Assembly: GCF_900115825.1 (NCBI RefSeq)
Contig: NZ_FOXW01000008.1
Location: 1-64,000 of the forward strand
DNA from: Desemzia incerta
Lineage (GTDB): Bacteria; Bacillota; Bacilli; Lactobacillales; Carnobacteriaceae
Length of the DNA: 64,000 nt
Reading direction: 5' to 3'
Shown here piece after piece: positions 34,976-44,721 of the stretch; the stretch's first letter is position 1; each line of letters opens with the position of its first letter. The notes under the pieces are model-generated. The model was not told where the DNA came from, searched no databases, and saw only the letters and a list, made by a program, of their open reading frames with translations. The position numbers and the translations under genes are program-made.

Positions 34976-35374
34976 TTATCTAGCTTTGCGTTTGATTTTT
35001 CCAGTCCATTTTTTGTATCCGCCTTTTAAGGTGTAAATGTCTGTGTAACCAGCTTTGCGCAATTTCAAAGCAGCACGCTTGCTGACTACTTGATTTTCAT
35101 CGTAAAGGTAGATCGGTTGATCGCGACGGAAATCATTGATTCGTTGCTTGAACGTTGAGTAAGGAATATTCCGTGCTCCAAGAATATGTCCTGCATCAAA
35201 TTCATCTTTCTCCCGAACATCGACCAATTGGACTTTTCTCAATCGTTTGCTGAAATCTTCTTGATCCAGCTCTACAGAGGCTTTTTTGCGTCTCCAGTAT
35301 TGAACCAATTCGTAAATTGCCCAAACGATGACAAATCCCCATAAAATATAATTAATCACTGTACTTGTATCCAA
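34976..35374 (-). CDS. Membrane-anchored rhodanese-like protein lacking the catalytic Cys
   Basis: A 132-residue protein with one N-terminal membrane segment (about 8-26) and a rhodanese domain (VDVREKDEFDAGHILGARNIP). In active enzymes the loop reads C-x-x-G-x-R; here it is DENQVVSKR, with Asp92 where Cys is expected. Sulfurtransferase activity is therefore unlikely, and a binding role is more probable. Similar to B. subtilis YqhL in layout, and it lies in the same neighbourhood as glucokinase. Confidence 0.85.
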   Translation of the reverse strand: MDTSTVINYILWGFVIVWAIYELVQYWRRKKASVELDQEDFSKRLRKVQLVDVREKDEFDAGHILGARNIPYSTFKQRINDFRRDQPIYLYDENQVVSKRAALKLRKAGYTDIYTLKGGYKKWTGKIKRKAR

Positions 35375-35479
35375 AATCTAATGAACCCCTTTCTTTACAC
35401 ATCCTTGTTCACTTATGATTTTACACAAGAATGAATGAATTTACTAGAGGTTTTTTGATTCCAAAAGAGAACCTTTCCA

Positions 35480-36580
35480 TTAAAGAGACAGCATTTCATA
35501 CAATTGTTGATTTTCGATATCAATCAGCATTTCATAGCTCCATCCAAATAAACAATATTTGCCATTTTCAGAAATCAATATTGGTGCATTTTCCGGTACT
35601 TCAACGATTTCATTCAATTTCCCATTCTCAAAATCGATTTCTGAAAACATAAACTTCCCTGCTTCTTCTTCCAATGAAACAGCCTCTTGTGCAAAAATAC
35701 CGTAGATAGCTGAATCCCTCACAGCTTGTGTCAAATAAGGGAATATAATCCTCTCATTCATCGTTACTTTAGGAACAACCATGAACCCGGCATCTACCAA
35801 AAACGGATACTGGTAGGTCAACATAATTTCCTGCTCATTGAAGTCTGAGGGGGTAAATTTGATAAAAGAATCCTCATGCAAATAAAAATCAGAGGCATAG
35901 GAATCCAACAATAAAATTTCATCGCTTCGGATGTCTCCCATATACAGTTCTCCGTTTTCTAAAGAGAAATCTTCTCCGTTATCAATAAACAGATACAGAT
36001 TTTCCGAGTACCATTGAGGCTCTAAAGAAGCTGACTCGACTTCTGTATATTCATTAGTGGTCATATTCCAATTATAGACCGCTGTATTGTTTTCACCCTC
36101 ATAGTAAGAGATAAAAGCTAAAGAAGGATTTTGGGCATTGACGTTGATATCAACAAATCCGCTGGATTGAATTTCCAATTCTTGTAAAACGTCTCCTTTG
36201 AAGTTCACGACGATCAAGGAGGAGTTGGCGTCTTTTACCAATTGGATGATGACTTTTTCTTCCTCCATCACGATTCTGGAGGCTAGGATAAAAGAATCTA
36301 CTTCGTAAAACAAATCAAAATCGCCGGTCAGAATGTTAAAAGAATACAATGAGTCTCCTTCTACACCGCCTGCTTGAACGATTACTTCTTCAGTTGATTT
36401 CCATCCAATTATTTTTCGAAATTCCTCTTTGTCTAGAGGAATTTGTTCAAAAATAAAGTTGCTCCCTGTTTCGCCATCTTCGCTTGGTGCCGCCGCATCC
36501 TCTTGAGAGTGGCACGCACTTAAAAAGAAGACAATGATCAAAAGCAACCCGGCTAGTCTGCTTATAGTTGGTTGTTTCAT
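35480..36580 (-). CDS. YqgU-like lipoprotein
   Basis: A 366-residue lipoprotein with signal peptide and lipobox FLSAC. The mature part is rich in beta strands with repeated patterns (YSFNILTGDFDLFYEVDSF; AVYNWNMTTNEYTEV), suggesting a beta-propeller-like fold as in B. subtilis YqgU, whose gene is also near glucokinase there. Function unknown. It is a single-gene unit, separated from glk by the glk terminator. Confidence 0.7.
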   Translation of the reverse strand: MKQPTISRLAGLLLIIVFFLSACHSQEDAAAPSEDGETGSNFIFEQIPLDKEEFRKIIGWKSTEEVIVQAGGVEGDSLYSFNILTGDFDLFYEVDSFILASRIVMEEEKVIIQLVKDANSSLIVVNFKGDVLQELEIQSSGFVDINVNAQNPSLAFISYYEGENNTAVYNWNMTTNEYTEVESASLEPQWYSENLYLFIDNGEDFSLENGELYMGDIRSDEILLLDSYASDFYLHEDSFIKFTPSDFNEQEIMLTYQYPFLVDAGFMVVPKVTMNERIIFPYLTQAVRDSAIYGIFAQEAVSLEEEAGKFMFSEIDFENGKLNEIVEVPENAPILISENGKYCLFGWSYEMLIDIENQQLYEMLSL

Positions 36581-36726
36581 ATTATCACCCTGTAGTTATG
36601 ACTCAATTCTATTTCAATACGTTTACTTTTTTTGCACGTTTATAACAATCTTATGGTCATTATAGCATATACCTTTTTTTACCTCTTCTAAAAAGCCTTT
36701 TGCTCTTAAGGGATCTCATAAAAATA

Positions 36727-36766
36727 ACCCCCAAAAAGTTAGCTTATACTCTAACTTTTTGGGGGT
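36727..36766 (-). terminator. Terminator of the glk operon
   Basis: A perfect 16-bp stem (36727-36742 with 36751-36766), 8-nt loop, followed by TATTTTTA on the minus strand. Confidence 0.85.
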
Positions 36767-36811
36767 CTTTGCCTGTCTATATTGTTTTACGGGTTTTAAG
36801 GATAGTGAGTT

Positions 36812-37780
36812 TTATCCTTCTAAAGAAGATTTCACTAATGAACTAGCTCCAATTACTCCAGCGTCATTTCCTAATAAAGCTAAACGAATCTTAGTAGATT
36901 TACGGATAGTCGGGAAAGTGTATTGTTCAAAATAAGGCTGAATAGATTTTGTTAAAATATCTCCAGCACGTGAAACGCCTCCGCCCAATACGATGGTAGA
37001 AGGATTTAAGATGTTGGCTAAATGAGAGCTTGCCAATCCCAAATAGTAAGCTACTTTATCGACAACGATAAGTGCTAAAGGATCTTCTTCCTTGGCTAAA
37101 TCGAATACATCTTTCGCTGTGATCAATTGTCCGTCATCAATACTGTATTTCAACTTTGAATCTCCTGCATAACTGTCCGATAGGTCGCGGGCTAAATGAA
37201 CCACTCCTGTAGCACTTGCTACCGTTTCTAAACAACCTGTTTTTCCGCAAGTACATTGGAATCCATTTGGTTCGACCGTAATGTGTCCCACTTCTCCAGC
37301 TGCTCCTGTAGCTCCATGAACCAATTTTTTGTCTACGATGATCCCGCCGCCTACACCAGTTCCTAAAGTTAAGAAAACGACATCAGGTTCACTTTCTCCT
37401 GCACCTCTCCAAGCTTCCCCTAGAGCAGCAACGTTAGCATCGTTGTCGATGAAGAATGGAATTCCTGTGCCTTCCTCGATTTGTTGGCGTACCATTTGCA
37501 AGGTTTTCCAATTCAAGTTATATGCTCCAATAACCGTTCCATTTTCAGCATCGACTGTTCCAGGAGATCCCATACCGATACCTAGGAAATCTCCAGTTGA
37601 CATATCGTACATTTCGATGTGTTTTTTGATGGAAGCAATGATTGAAGGAACAATTTTAGTTCCCTCTTCAGAGATATCTGTTTCAATACTCCATTTTTGC
37701 TGAATATCTCCTTCAGAAGATAAAATAGCAAATTTTACAGTCGTTCCGCCTAAATCAATTCCAATAATTTTCTTTGACAT
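36812..37780 (-). CDS. glk: Glucokinase, ROK family
   Basis: Phosphorylates glucose to glucose 6-phosphate. The 322 residues have the ATP-binding start GIDLGGTTVKFAIL, catalytic FIDNDANVAALGE, GTGVGGGI and the zinc motif CTCGKTGCLE. No DNA-binding domain is present, so it is an enzyme rather than a ROK repressor. It is the last gene of yqgN-rhomboid-yqgQ-glk. Ribosome site GGAGG. Confidence 0.96.
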   Translation of the reverse strand: MSKKIIGIDLGGTTVKFAILSSEGDIQQKWSIETDISEEGTKIVPSIIASIKKHIEMYDMSTGDFLGIGMGSPGTVDAENGTVIGAYNLNWKTLQMVRQQIEEGTGIPFFIDNDANVAALGEAWRGAGESEPDVVFLTLGTGVGGGIIVDKKLVHGATGAAGEVGHITVEPNGFQCTCGKTGCLETVASATGVVHLARDLSDSYAGDSKLKYSIDDGQLITAKDVFDLAKEEDPLALIVVDKVAYYLGLASSHLANILNPSTIVLGGGVSRAGDILTKSIQPYFEQYTFPTIRKSTKIRLALLGNDAGVIGASSLVKSSLEG

Positions 37781-37794
37781 ATGTATTCCTCCAA

Positions 37795-38019
37795 CTAGTC
37801 TTTTTTATTTGATCTCTCTTTTTCCCATTGATGTTCTTTCTTCAGTACTGCCATGGCCGATAAATAAGTTTGTTGATCAATCAGTTGATGTTGATAGATT
37901 TTCTTTATCTCATCCATCATCAACTCAATGTCCCACAGCCTTTCGCCCACATAAACAAAAATACCAAACCTCTTCAATAACTGTTGCACGTCATACACGC
38001 TTCTAAAAGATTGCCTCAT
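37795..38019 (-). CDS. yqgQ: YqgQ family protein (DUF910)
   Basis: A 74-residue helical protein (YDVQQLLKRFGIFVYVGERLWDIELM, then a charged C-terminus). The family is conserved between a rhomboid gene and glucokinase in Firmicutes; its role is unknown. The ATG is one base after the rhomboid stop, so translation is probably coupled. Confidence 0.88.
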   Translation of the reverse strand: MRQSFRSVYDVQQLLKRFGIFVYVGERLWDIELMMDEIKKIYQHQLIDQQTYLSAMAVLKKEHQWEKERSNKKD

Positions 38020-38020
38020 G

Positions 38021-38722
38021 TTAAAACGCTCCTAAAGTACGAAAGTAGCCGATACTCAACAATAAGATCAGCAAAACCGCAAATCCTGCTCCATAAAGCA
38101 CTCTTTTTTTCTTCCATCGAGGCAATGGATCAGGGATACTGATAGCTGTAGACATCAAATATCCACCTGCCAGACCGCCTATATGTCCTGCTAAATCGAC
38201 AGAAGTATTAAAGAACCCGAATACCAAATTAATTAAAATCAAGGTTCCAAAATTTCGTGCCATATGCTGAATCGCCGGATTACCGGTATATGTTTTTCCT
38301 AAAAACAATGTTGCTCCGAACAAACCGAATAAACTGGTGCTGGCGCCTGCTGATACTGAAAATGCATTGAACGCAAAACTAGCTGCATTTCCCAATATTC
38401 CGCTCAAAAGATAAATCGCCGCAAATCGCCAATGTCCCAGCGTATCTTCTAATTGGATGCCTAAATAATACAGAATAACGGAATTCATGATCAAATGGAC
38501 CCACCCAATATGAAGAAAAATTGGCGTGACCAATCTCCACCATTCTCCTGCAACAAGCAGCGGATTAAACTTAGCCCCGTAGCCGATAAGAGTAAAGGTA
38601 TTCGTACTTCCTCCATCAATAGTCATTAACAGAAAAAGGATCAATTGAAGTCCTAAAAAAGTGTACGTTACTACTGGCATTCTAAAAAAACGCTTTAATT
38701 TCATTTGATTTTGATAATTCAT
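38021..38722 (-). CDS. gluP: Rhomboid-family intramembrane serine protease
   Basis: A 233-residue membrane protein with six or seven hydrophobic segments. The catalytic Ser is in GASTSLFGLFG and the His in LAGHIGGLAGGYLM; the HIGWVHLIMN motif is conserved. It lacks the long soluble extensions of B. subtilis GluP (YqgP), so the gene name rests on gene order. The start at 38722 is chosen for GGAG at 8 nt; an in-frame ATG at 38746 has no such site. Confidence 0.9.
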   Translation of the reverse strand: MNYQNQMKLKRFFRMPVVTYTFLGLQLILFLLMTIDGGSTNTFTLIGYGAKFNPLLVAGEWWRLVTPIFLHIGWVHLIMNSVILYYLGIQLEDTLGHWRFAAIYLLSGILGNAASFAFNAFSVSAGASTSLFGLFGATLFLGKTYTGNPAIQHMARNFGTLILINLVFGFFNTSVDLAGHIGGLAGGYLMSTAISIPDPLPRWKKKRVLYGAGFAVLLILLLSIGYFRTLGAF

Positions 38723-38818
38723 AGAACGGACTCCATTCTTAGTCATTCATTTTATTTGTCTTTTCAAGAAGTTATTATACCATAAAGTAGTCGTTGCAAA
38801 ACTAAAAAATGTATTTTC

Positions 38819-39400
38819 CTATTCGTTATTTTGCTCTCTTAATTCTTGACTGATAATTATCCTATCCTTTGTTATCAAAGCATCTAAGGGGATATCAAAG
38901 TTTTCAGGAGTCCATTCATCTATTTGTTGTATTTTTAAGACTAGAGATATTTTCAAACCATTATAGTCCGCTAAGAAACGATCATAATACCCTCCGCCAA
39001 AACCAATACGGTAGCCATCTTGAGAATAAGCTAGTCCCGGAACGATGATCAAATCAATGTTTTCTTTTTCAACAGCTGGTAGATGAGCAGATGGTTCAAG
39101 AATCCCAAAAGAAGACCTCTCTAAAACAGTCTCTGGAGTGTAAAGAACAAAATCCATCACTCTGCCTTTTTTCGCTCTAGGTAATAGTACTTTTTTATGA
39201 TTCTTCCATGCTTCTTCCATTATAGGCTGAGTATTGATTTCAAAATCTTGAGACATCGTCATGGCGATAGAATCGGCTTTTTTCCAATACTCCGATTCAA
39301 ATAGCCGTGTATACAACTGGTGCTCTTCTGCTTCTTTTTCTATTGTATTCAATTCTTTCATCAATGCAATTTTTGTTTTGCGTATCTCTTTTTTCGTCAA
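38819..39400 (-). CDS. yqgN: 5-formyltetrahydrofolate cyclo-ligase
   Basis: Converts 5-formyl-THF to 5,10-methenyl-THF with ATP. The 193 residues start KKEIRKTKIALMKEL and carry the signature IGFGGGYYDRFLAD. The start is TTG at 39400, behind AGAGGG at 7 nt. It is the first gene of the glk operon, after the rpmG terminator. Confidence 0.92.
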   Translation of the reverse strand: MTKKEIRKTKIALMKELNTIEKEAEEHQLYTRLFESEYWKKADSIAMTMSQDFEINTQPIMEEAWKNHKKVLLPRAKKGRVMDFVLYTPETVLERSSFGILEPSAHLPAVEKENIDLIIVPGLAYSQDGYRIGFGGGYYDRFLADYNGLKISLVLKIQQIDEWTPENFDIPLDALITKDRIIISQELREQNNE

Positions 39401-39438
39401 TTTCCATCCCTCTATCCTCTTTTACATCTAGTATAACA

Positions 39439-39470
39439 AAAAAAGAGCTGAAGTTTCCCAGCTCTTTTTT
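39439..39470. terminator. rpmG terminator
   Basis: A perfect 12-bp stem (39439-39450 with 39459-39470), 8-nt loop, T tract on the minus strand. It separates rpmG from yqgN. Confidence 0.85.
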
Positions 39471-39533
39471 TAATCTCTTATAATTGCTCTCAAACGCGTT
39501 TTAAAAGAAATAATACTATCAAATCAGATAGAA

Positions 39534-39683
39534 TTATTTAGTTTCGCGGTGTAGAGTTACAGTACGTTCTCTTGGGCAGTATTTTTTAAATTCAACACGG
39601 TCCGGATTGTTACGTTTGTTTTTCTTTGAGATGTAATTACGTTCTTTACATTCAGTACATTCCAATGTGATGTTTACACGCAT
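39534..39683 (-). CDS. rpmG: 50S ribosomal protein L33
   Basis: A 49-residue basic protein, [17 protein letters not shown]...HRETK, matching L33. It has Cys9 and Cys12 and a third Cys in KYCPRER, but no fourth Cys (CPRE), as in the common lactic acid bacterial copy; zinc binding is thus doubtful. Ribosome site GGAGGG, then ATG at 39683. Own terminator downstream. Other rpmG copies probably exist elsewhere. Confidence 0.95.
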   Translation of the reverse strand: MRVNITLECTECKERNYISKKNKRNNPDRVEFKKYCPRERTVTLHRETK

Positions 39684-39810
39684 GATTTTCCCTCCAAGCA
39701 TTAAACAATATTTGAAGATAGTTATTTATCTAATCTTCCGACTTGATAATGATACCATCTTTTTATATTAGATTCCAGTATTTTTTTCTTCTTTGTAAAG
39801 TTTTTTTACT

Positions 39811-41451
39811 TTACATAACCAAATCGTCAACTTTCACCACAAAAGCCTCATAAGGGCTTAAGATAAGTTCTTTCAAATTATACGATTCTACTTTTCTATT
39901 ACTGATGATCGGTTTTAAATCCGTCGGTTCTTGACTTAAACTGATTTGATTCTCAGTTTCGCTGAAATTTGCAACGATCAACCACTTTTCTTCTCCATAG
40001 CTTCTAGTGTATGCAAAGAGCGTAGGATGATCTGGAAGAAGCAGTTCATATTTTCCGTAAACAATCAAAGAGTGTTCTTTTCGTAGTTGTATCAGCTTTT
40101 GATAACAATAAAAAATCGATTCTTTATCTTTCAGCGCCTGCTCCACATTAATAGCAGAATAGTTTGGATTGACAGCTAACCACGGTTTACCACTTGTGAA
40201 GCCGCCTTCTGCTGTATGGTCCCATTGCATAGGCGTTCTGGCATTATCTCTTCCCTTGGCATTGATCGATTCAAAAATCTCTTTTTCAGAATAGCCTTCT
40301 TCGATGCGTTCTCGATACATATTCAGTGTTTCTACGTCATCGGCTTGTGAAATGTCTGTTATCACACTATTCGTCATTCCGATTTCTTCCCCTTGATAAA
40401 TATAAGGCGTTCCTTTCATCATGTGCAGTAAAATTGCAAACATCTTCGCACTTTCTACTCTAAACTCTTGATCATTTCCCCATCTGGAAACGATTCTTGG
40501 CTGGTCATGATTGTTCCAAAACAAACTATTCCAACCTTCTTCTTGAAGTTCATATTGCCATCTTGATAGAACTTCTTTCAATTCAATAAGAGATAAAGGC
40601 TTCAGATCCCATTTAGATTTGTTTGGCTGCTGGTCTAAATTGACATGCTCAAATTGAAAAACCATAGACAGCTCTTGACGATCTTCACCTGAGAACAATT
40701 TGGCGTCCTCTATAGTAGCGGAATTGGTCTCTCCCACTGTCATTACATCGTAATTCCCAAAGGTTTTTCGATTCATTTCCTGCAGGTAATCGTGGACAAG
40801 AGGACCGTTAGCTGTGATTCCTTCATCTGGTACTTTGCCGATCAATTCAATCACATCCATTCGGAATCCGCCGATACCTTTTTCCAGCCAAAAATTCATC
40901 ATATCATATATTTCATAACGCATTTCTTTGTTATCCCAGTTTAAGTCTGGTTGACGTTTACTAAATAAATGCAGGAAATATTGTTCAGTCTCATCATCGT
41001 ACTCCCAAGCTGACCCTCCAAAAACCGACCCTAGATCATTCGGCGCTTTTCCATCTACTGGATCTCTCCATACGTAATAATCTCGGTACTCGTTATCCGT
41101 TGCCTTTTTAGCTTCAACAAACCACTTGTGTTCATCAGAAGTGTGATTGACTACCAAATCCATCACTAATGAGATATTTCTCTTTTTAGCTTCAGCAATC
41201 AATTCATCCATATCCTCCATAGTTCCAAATTCTGCCATAATATTATAATAATCACTGATATCATAGCCATTGTCATCATTTGGCGATTGATACACTGGAC
41301 TAAGCCATATGACGTTGATACCTAGCTTTTGTAAATAATCTAAGCGTTGGATGATGCCTTTGATATCACCAATTCCGTCTCCATTACTATCTTGAAAACT
41401 TCTAGGATAAACTTGATAAACTACTGCATTTTGCCACCATTTTTTATTCAT
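39811..41451 (-). CDS. GH13 alpha-glucosidase (oligo-1,6-glucosidase/dextran glucosidase-like)
   Basis: A 546-residue cytoplasmic GH13 enzyme releasing glucose from alpha-glucosides. It has the usual regions: DLVVNHTSDEHKWF, GFRMDVIEL (nucleophile Asp), VGETNS (acid/base Glu) and NHDQPRIVSRWG. The DLVVNHT form fits alpha-1,6 specificity (MalL/DexB) as known for the family, but trehalose-6-phosphate hydrolase cannot be excluded. The ATG at 41451 follows GAGGAG; an upstream ATG adds 12 residues through it. It has no transporter neighbour. Confidence 0.88.
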   Translation of the reverse strand: MNKKWWQNAVVYQVYPRSFQDSNGDGIGDIKGIIQRLDYLQKLGINVIWLSPVYQSPNDDNGYDISDYYNIMAEFGTMEDMDELIAEAKKRNISLVMDLVVNHTSDEHKWFVEAKKATDNEYRDYYVWRDPVDGKAPNDLGSVFGGSAWEYDDETEQYFLHLFSKRQPDLNWDNKEMRYEIYDMMNFWLEKGIGGFRMDVIELIGKVPDEGITANGPLVHDYLQEMNRKTFGNYDVMTVGETNSATIEDAKLFSGEDRQELSMVFQFEHVNLDQQPNKSKWDLKPLSLIELKEVLSRWQYELQEEGWNSLFWNNHDQPRIVSRWGNDQEFRVESAKMFAILLHMMKGTPYIYQGEEIGMTNSVITDISQADDVETLNMYRERIEEGYSEKEIFESINAKGRDNARTPMQWDHTAEGGFTSGKPWLAVNPNYSAINVEQALKDKESIFYCYQKLIQLRKEHSLIVYGKYELLLPDHPTLFAYTRSYGEEKWLIVANFSETENQISLSQEPTDLKPIISNRKVESYNLKELILSPYEAFVVKVDDLVM

Positions 41452-41651
41452 AATAATCTCCTCACAAATCTTTGATAAGGCTTTCAATACTAGTTTAGCA
41501 TACCTATCCTTCCTTCTGTTAGTACTATTTTTCTTTTGTACGCTACCGTTAAAGACTGGAGTTAAATATTAAGTTTTATTTACATCATAGGTTTTATGTC
41601 GAGATTGTGGTAAACTTTTTTGTGGAACTAAACTATAAAGAGGTGAAATAA

Positions 41652-42002
41652 ATGGATTTATGGATTATCGTTATTGCTTTACTGATTATTGCGATTGGAT
41701 TAATGGTTTGGTCATTCTACAAACAAGACAATGGTGAAAAAGTACAAGAAGAATTCGAAGAGCTCTCTTTACAGTGGTTGCAAGAAATCAATCATTTGAA
41801 AAAAAGAGTACTCATGCTTGAATCAGAATTAAATATCCAATCAGAAGAATTGCCTTTATCGGACAAAGTTCATGACGTTTTGAGAAAACACGTTGTGACT
41901 TTATACACTCAAGGTATTGCTGTAGAGGAAATTTCTAGTCAAACCCGCTTGTCGGAAAAAACAATTAAATCAGTCATTGATGACTATGTCTTAGAAGCCT
42001 AA
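41652..42002 (+). CDS. Small membrane-anchored coiled-coil protein, YqzD-like
   Basis: A 116-residue protein with one N-terminal membrane segment, a coiled-coil stretch (EEFEELSLQWLQEINHLKKRVLMLESEL) and a C-terminal helix-turn-helix-like part (GIAVEEISSQTRLSEKTIKSVIDDY). In Bacillus two small genes, yqzD and yqzC, lie in the same neighbourhood; this assignment is by position and is tentative. It forms an operon with the next gene, 18 bp apart. Confidence 0.65.
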   Translation: MDLWIIVIALLIIAIGLMVWSFYKQDNGEKVQEEFEELSLQWLQEINHLKKRVLMLESELNIQSEELPLSDKVHDVLRKHVVTLYTQGIAVEEISSQTRLSEKTIKSVIDDYVLEA

Positions 42003-42020
42003 TAAAAGGAGGTACATAAC

Positions 42021-42551
42021 TTGAGTAAACCAGCATTACGTTACTTAGCTTTAGGGTTCTTGGTCTCTGCGATCATTTTGGCCGGTTATCGTTCGTTTTT
42101 ATACCAACCGCAAGTTGTAGATTCAAGTGAATCTGATACTGCCCCTTTGACACAAGATGAATTGACTTATAAAGAAAAGTACGAAACATTACTGGCAGAA
42201 ACAGAGTTGGCTCAATTAGAAAGCGGCTATGTTGATGAAAGTGAGAATACAGAAAACACAGAATCTGCTGCATCAGATGAAGCTGCTCAAGAAAGCGGCG
42301 AGAGTGATACTGAGGAGAGCCAAGAAGACAGCGAAGACGTTGTAACTGCAACCGTGGTCATTAATCAAGGAGACCCTAGTAGTACTGCGGCTCGTCAGTT
42401 ACAAGAACAAGGTATTATTGAAGATTCTGCAGAATTTGATCAGTTTTTAGAATCAAACAACTTATCTAATCTAGTACGTCCGGGTAGCTTCACAGTCAAT
42501 AGCGACATGTCTTTCCAAGAAATTGCTGACATTCTGTTAAGCGAAAGCTGA
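42021..42551 (+). CDS. Membrane protein with YceG/MltG-type C-terminal domain, YqzC-like
   Basis: A 176-residue protein. One N-terminal membrane segment is followed by a long Glu/Ser-rich acidic linker (about 70-110) and a small C-terminal domain (VVINQGDPSSTAARQLQEQGIIEDSAEFDQFL; LVRPGSFTVNSDMSFQEIADIL), like the LysM-like part of MltG without its catalytic domain. It is therefore not a transglycosylase; a cell-wall binding role is inferred. The start is TTG at 42021 behind AAAAGGAGG. Confidence 0.7.
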   Translation: MSKPALRYLALGFLVSAIILAGYRSFLYQPQVVDSSESDTAPLTQDELTYKEKYETLLAETELAQLESGYVDESENTENTESAASDEAAQESGESDTEESQEDSEDVVTATVVINQGDPSSTAARQLQEQGIIEDSAEFDQFLESNNLSNLVRPGSFTVNSDMSFQEIADILLSES

Positions 42552-42571
42552 TTTGTTTCAATTTATCCAAA

Positions 42572-42606
42572 AAAGCGTCCAGCTCATATAAAGAGCTGGA
42601 CGCTTT
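42572..42606. terminator. Bidirectional terminator (YqzC-like / PBP)
   Basis: A perfect 14-bp stem (42572-42585 with 42593-42606), 7-nt loop, A/T tracts on both sides. Confidence 0.85.
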
Positions 42607-42615
42607 GTTTTACTG

Positions 42616-44721
42616 TTATTCACTGTCAGCAGAAGAACTTTCTGATTCGATTTCAACATCTTCTGGTGCAGTGTTTTTAAATTCGCCTACTTTGAAATAA
42701 GCATCTAGTGCTTTTCTTGCTACGATAGTATTTTCATAGTTTGTATTGTTCAATGGTAAATAAGGAACAACCACCGTTATCGCAATTTCTGGATCGTCAT
42801 AAGGCGCATAAGCAACAAATGTTTTATTGATAACATCTTCTCCATTATACCTTGTTTCTGCGGTTCCGGTTTTTCCAGCAGCTTCATACTCTGCGCCTAC
42901 AAACCGAGAACGAGCTGATCCATTAGCTCCATGAATTACTTGATAGAACCCTTGTTGTACTCTTTCCAATGCTTTTTCTTCAACATTGATGGTATTTAAG
43001 ACTTTAGGTTCTAATTGAGTACTGATTGCACCTAAATTGCCATCTTCTCCTGTAGACCAAATTTCATCTACCAATCTAAGAGCGATACGATTCCCTCCGT
43101 TAGCGATGGTTGAAACGTATTGCAATAATTGAATAGGTGTATACGTATCGTATTGCCCGAAACCATAAAACATCGGTGACCCACCGTTAGGATTAGGTCC
43201 TACATATCCTGTAGCTTCACCTGGTAAATCAATCCCCGTTTCCACACCTAAGCCGAATTGATGGAAATAACCTCTTAACTTATCAAGAGTTTGATCTATA
43301 TTAATAGACACTGAGCCATTTTGAGTGACATTGTCTTGTCCACCCATTCGTAAAACTAACTTAGCCATGTAAACGTTGGAAGACACTTCTAAAGCTTTGA
43401 TATCATTTACTGCTACACTTCCGCTTCGGTTAAATACTGAACTGATTGACGGTGTACTTTTCAATTTAAGAGGGGCATCGACAATGACATTATCCTCATA
43501 TGTCAGTGCTCCATCCATATAACCAGCTAAAATCGTAGCACCTTTAACGGCAGATCCCATTTCAAAAGATTGATTGATATTATGAAGAGCAGCATCCTGA
43601 ATCTTACCCGTTTTAGGATTATACTCTTTTCCTGCAAGAGCCAACACTTCACCAGTTTGAGGATCAGCAGCTGTTATATAAATGCTATTGTTTTGCCCTT
43701 GACGATTTCCTAAGGCTTCTATAGCAATTTTTTCCAAAATTTCTTGGTAGTCCATGTCTATAGATAAGACCAAGTTATCGCCTTTTTCACCAGCATATTG
43801 TTCAATTGTTTCAATAATGTCTCCGCTATTGTTGGTTTGCGTTTCAGATTTTGATTTTGAACCGCTTAGAACGGGTTCGTATTCTTTTTCTAATTGACTG
43901 TTTCCAACACGGTCATTTCTTGCGTATCCTTTAGCCAAATAAGTAGACAATTGACTTTCTGGAACACCTTTTTCTTCTGTAGTAACTTCTCCTAGAATAC
44001 TCTTCAGCATACCTTCTTGCGGGTAGTTTCTGATCCAATCTGTCCCAGTATCAACACCAGGCAGCATATGAAGATTTTCGCTGACTAAAGCTATTTCCTT
44101 ATCCGTTACGCCGTCGTTTTTAATGTTGATCGTTGTTAACGCATAAGCTCCATTCATTTTCTTGAATATAGCTGCAGCCTCTTTTTCAACATTAGACAGC
44201 CCTGCGATATCTTCATCAGTCACTTTAGAAATTTGCGTTTGATAAAATTTAGGTCCGCTTTGTTCTTTTTCTTTATCTGTTAATCGTTCATTTAATTTTT
44301 CTTCATTCAATACCAACCAAAAATCTTGCAGATCTCGGGGTGTAATATCAAATTCTTTTTCGTCTCCTACTCTCACTTTATGAGGCATATCGATAAAAGA
44401 CGCCAGATCAACAGCTATTTTAGCCATATCTTCTGAAGCGACACCTTGACCACGAGTGTAAGTAATCGTTTGAACAGCTGTATTCCCTACTAATTTGCGA
44501 TGATTAACATCATAGATTTCTCCACGAGGTACGTTCCCCGTCGCTAAAGTTGTTTCAGTACGAGCTACTTCTGCTTCAAATTCTTCACCACTAACGATTT
44601 GCAAATAACCAAGTCTCAATATAAGCATCGCGAAACAAGCAAATACACCAGCAAATAAGATATTCAGCCTTAAAGGAATGTGCGACTTACTCTTTGATTG
44701 TTTCTTTTGATTCGATTTCAA
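42616..44721 (-). CDS. Class B penicillin-binding protein (transpeptidase)
   Basis: A monofunctional cell-wall transpeptidase of 701 residues. One N-terminal membrane segment, a dimerisation domain (NVPRGEIYDVNHRKLVGN) and the transpeptidase domain with SxxK (GSAVKGAT), SxN (SSNVYM) and KTG (AGKTGTAET). It resembles PBP2/PbpA-type elongation enzymes, but the exact class (elongation or division) is not settled by sequence alone. The start is TTG at 44721 behind AAGGTG. Ends in an acidic/Ser tail. Confidence 0.93.
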   Translation of the reverse strand: MKSNQKKQSKSKSHIPLRLNILFAGVFACFAMLILRLGYLQIVSGEEFEAEVARTETTLATGNVPRGEIYDVNHRKLVGNTAVQTITYTRGQGVASEDMAKIAVDLASFIDMPHKVRVGDEKEFDITPRDLQDFWLVLNEEKLNERLTDKEKEQSGPKFYQTQISKVTDEDIAGLSNVEKEAAAIFKKMNGAYALTTINIKNDGVTDKEIALVSENLHMLPGVDTGTDWIRNYPQEGMLKSILGEVTTEEKGVPESQLSTYLAKGYARNDRVGNSQLEKEYEPVLSGSKSKSETQTNNSGDIIETIEQYAGEKGDNLVLSIDMDYQEILEKIAIEALGNRQGQNNSIYITAADPQTGEVLALAGKEYNPKTGKIQDAALHNINQSFEMGSAVKGATILAGYMDGALTYEDNVIVDAPLKLKSTPSISSVFNRSGSVAVNDIKALEVSSNVYMAKLVLRMGGQDNVTQNGSVSINIDQTLDKLRGYFHQFGLGVETGIDLPGEATGYVGPNPNGGSPMFYGFGQYDTYTPIQLLQYVSTIANGGNRIALRLVDEIWSTGEDGNLGAISTQLEPKVLNTINVEEKALERVQQGFYQVIHGANGSARSRFVGAEYEAAGKTGTAETRYNGEDVINKTFVAYAPYDDPEIAITVVVPYLPLNNTNYENTIVARKALDAYFKVGEFKNTAPEDVEIESESSSADSE

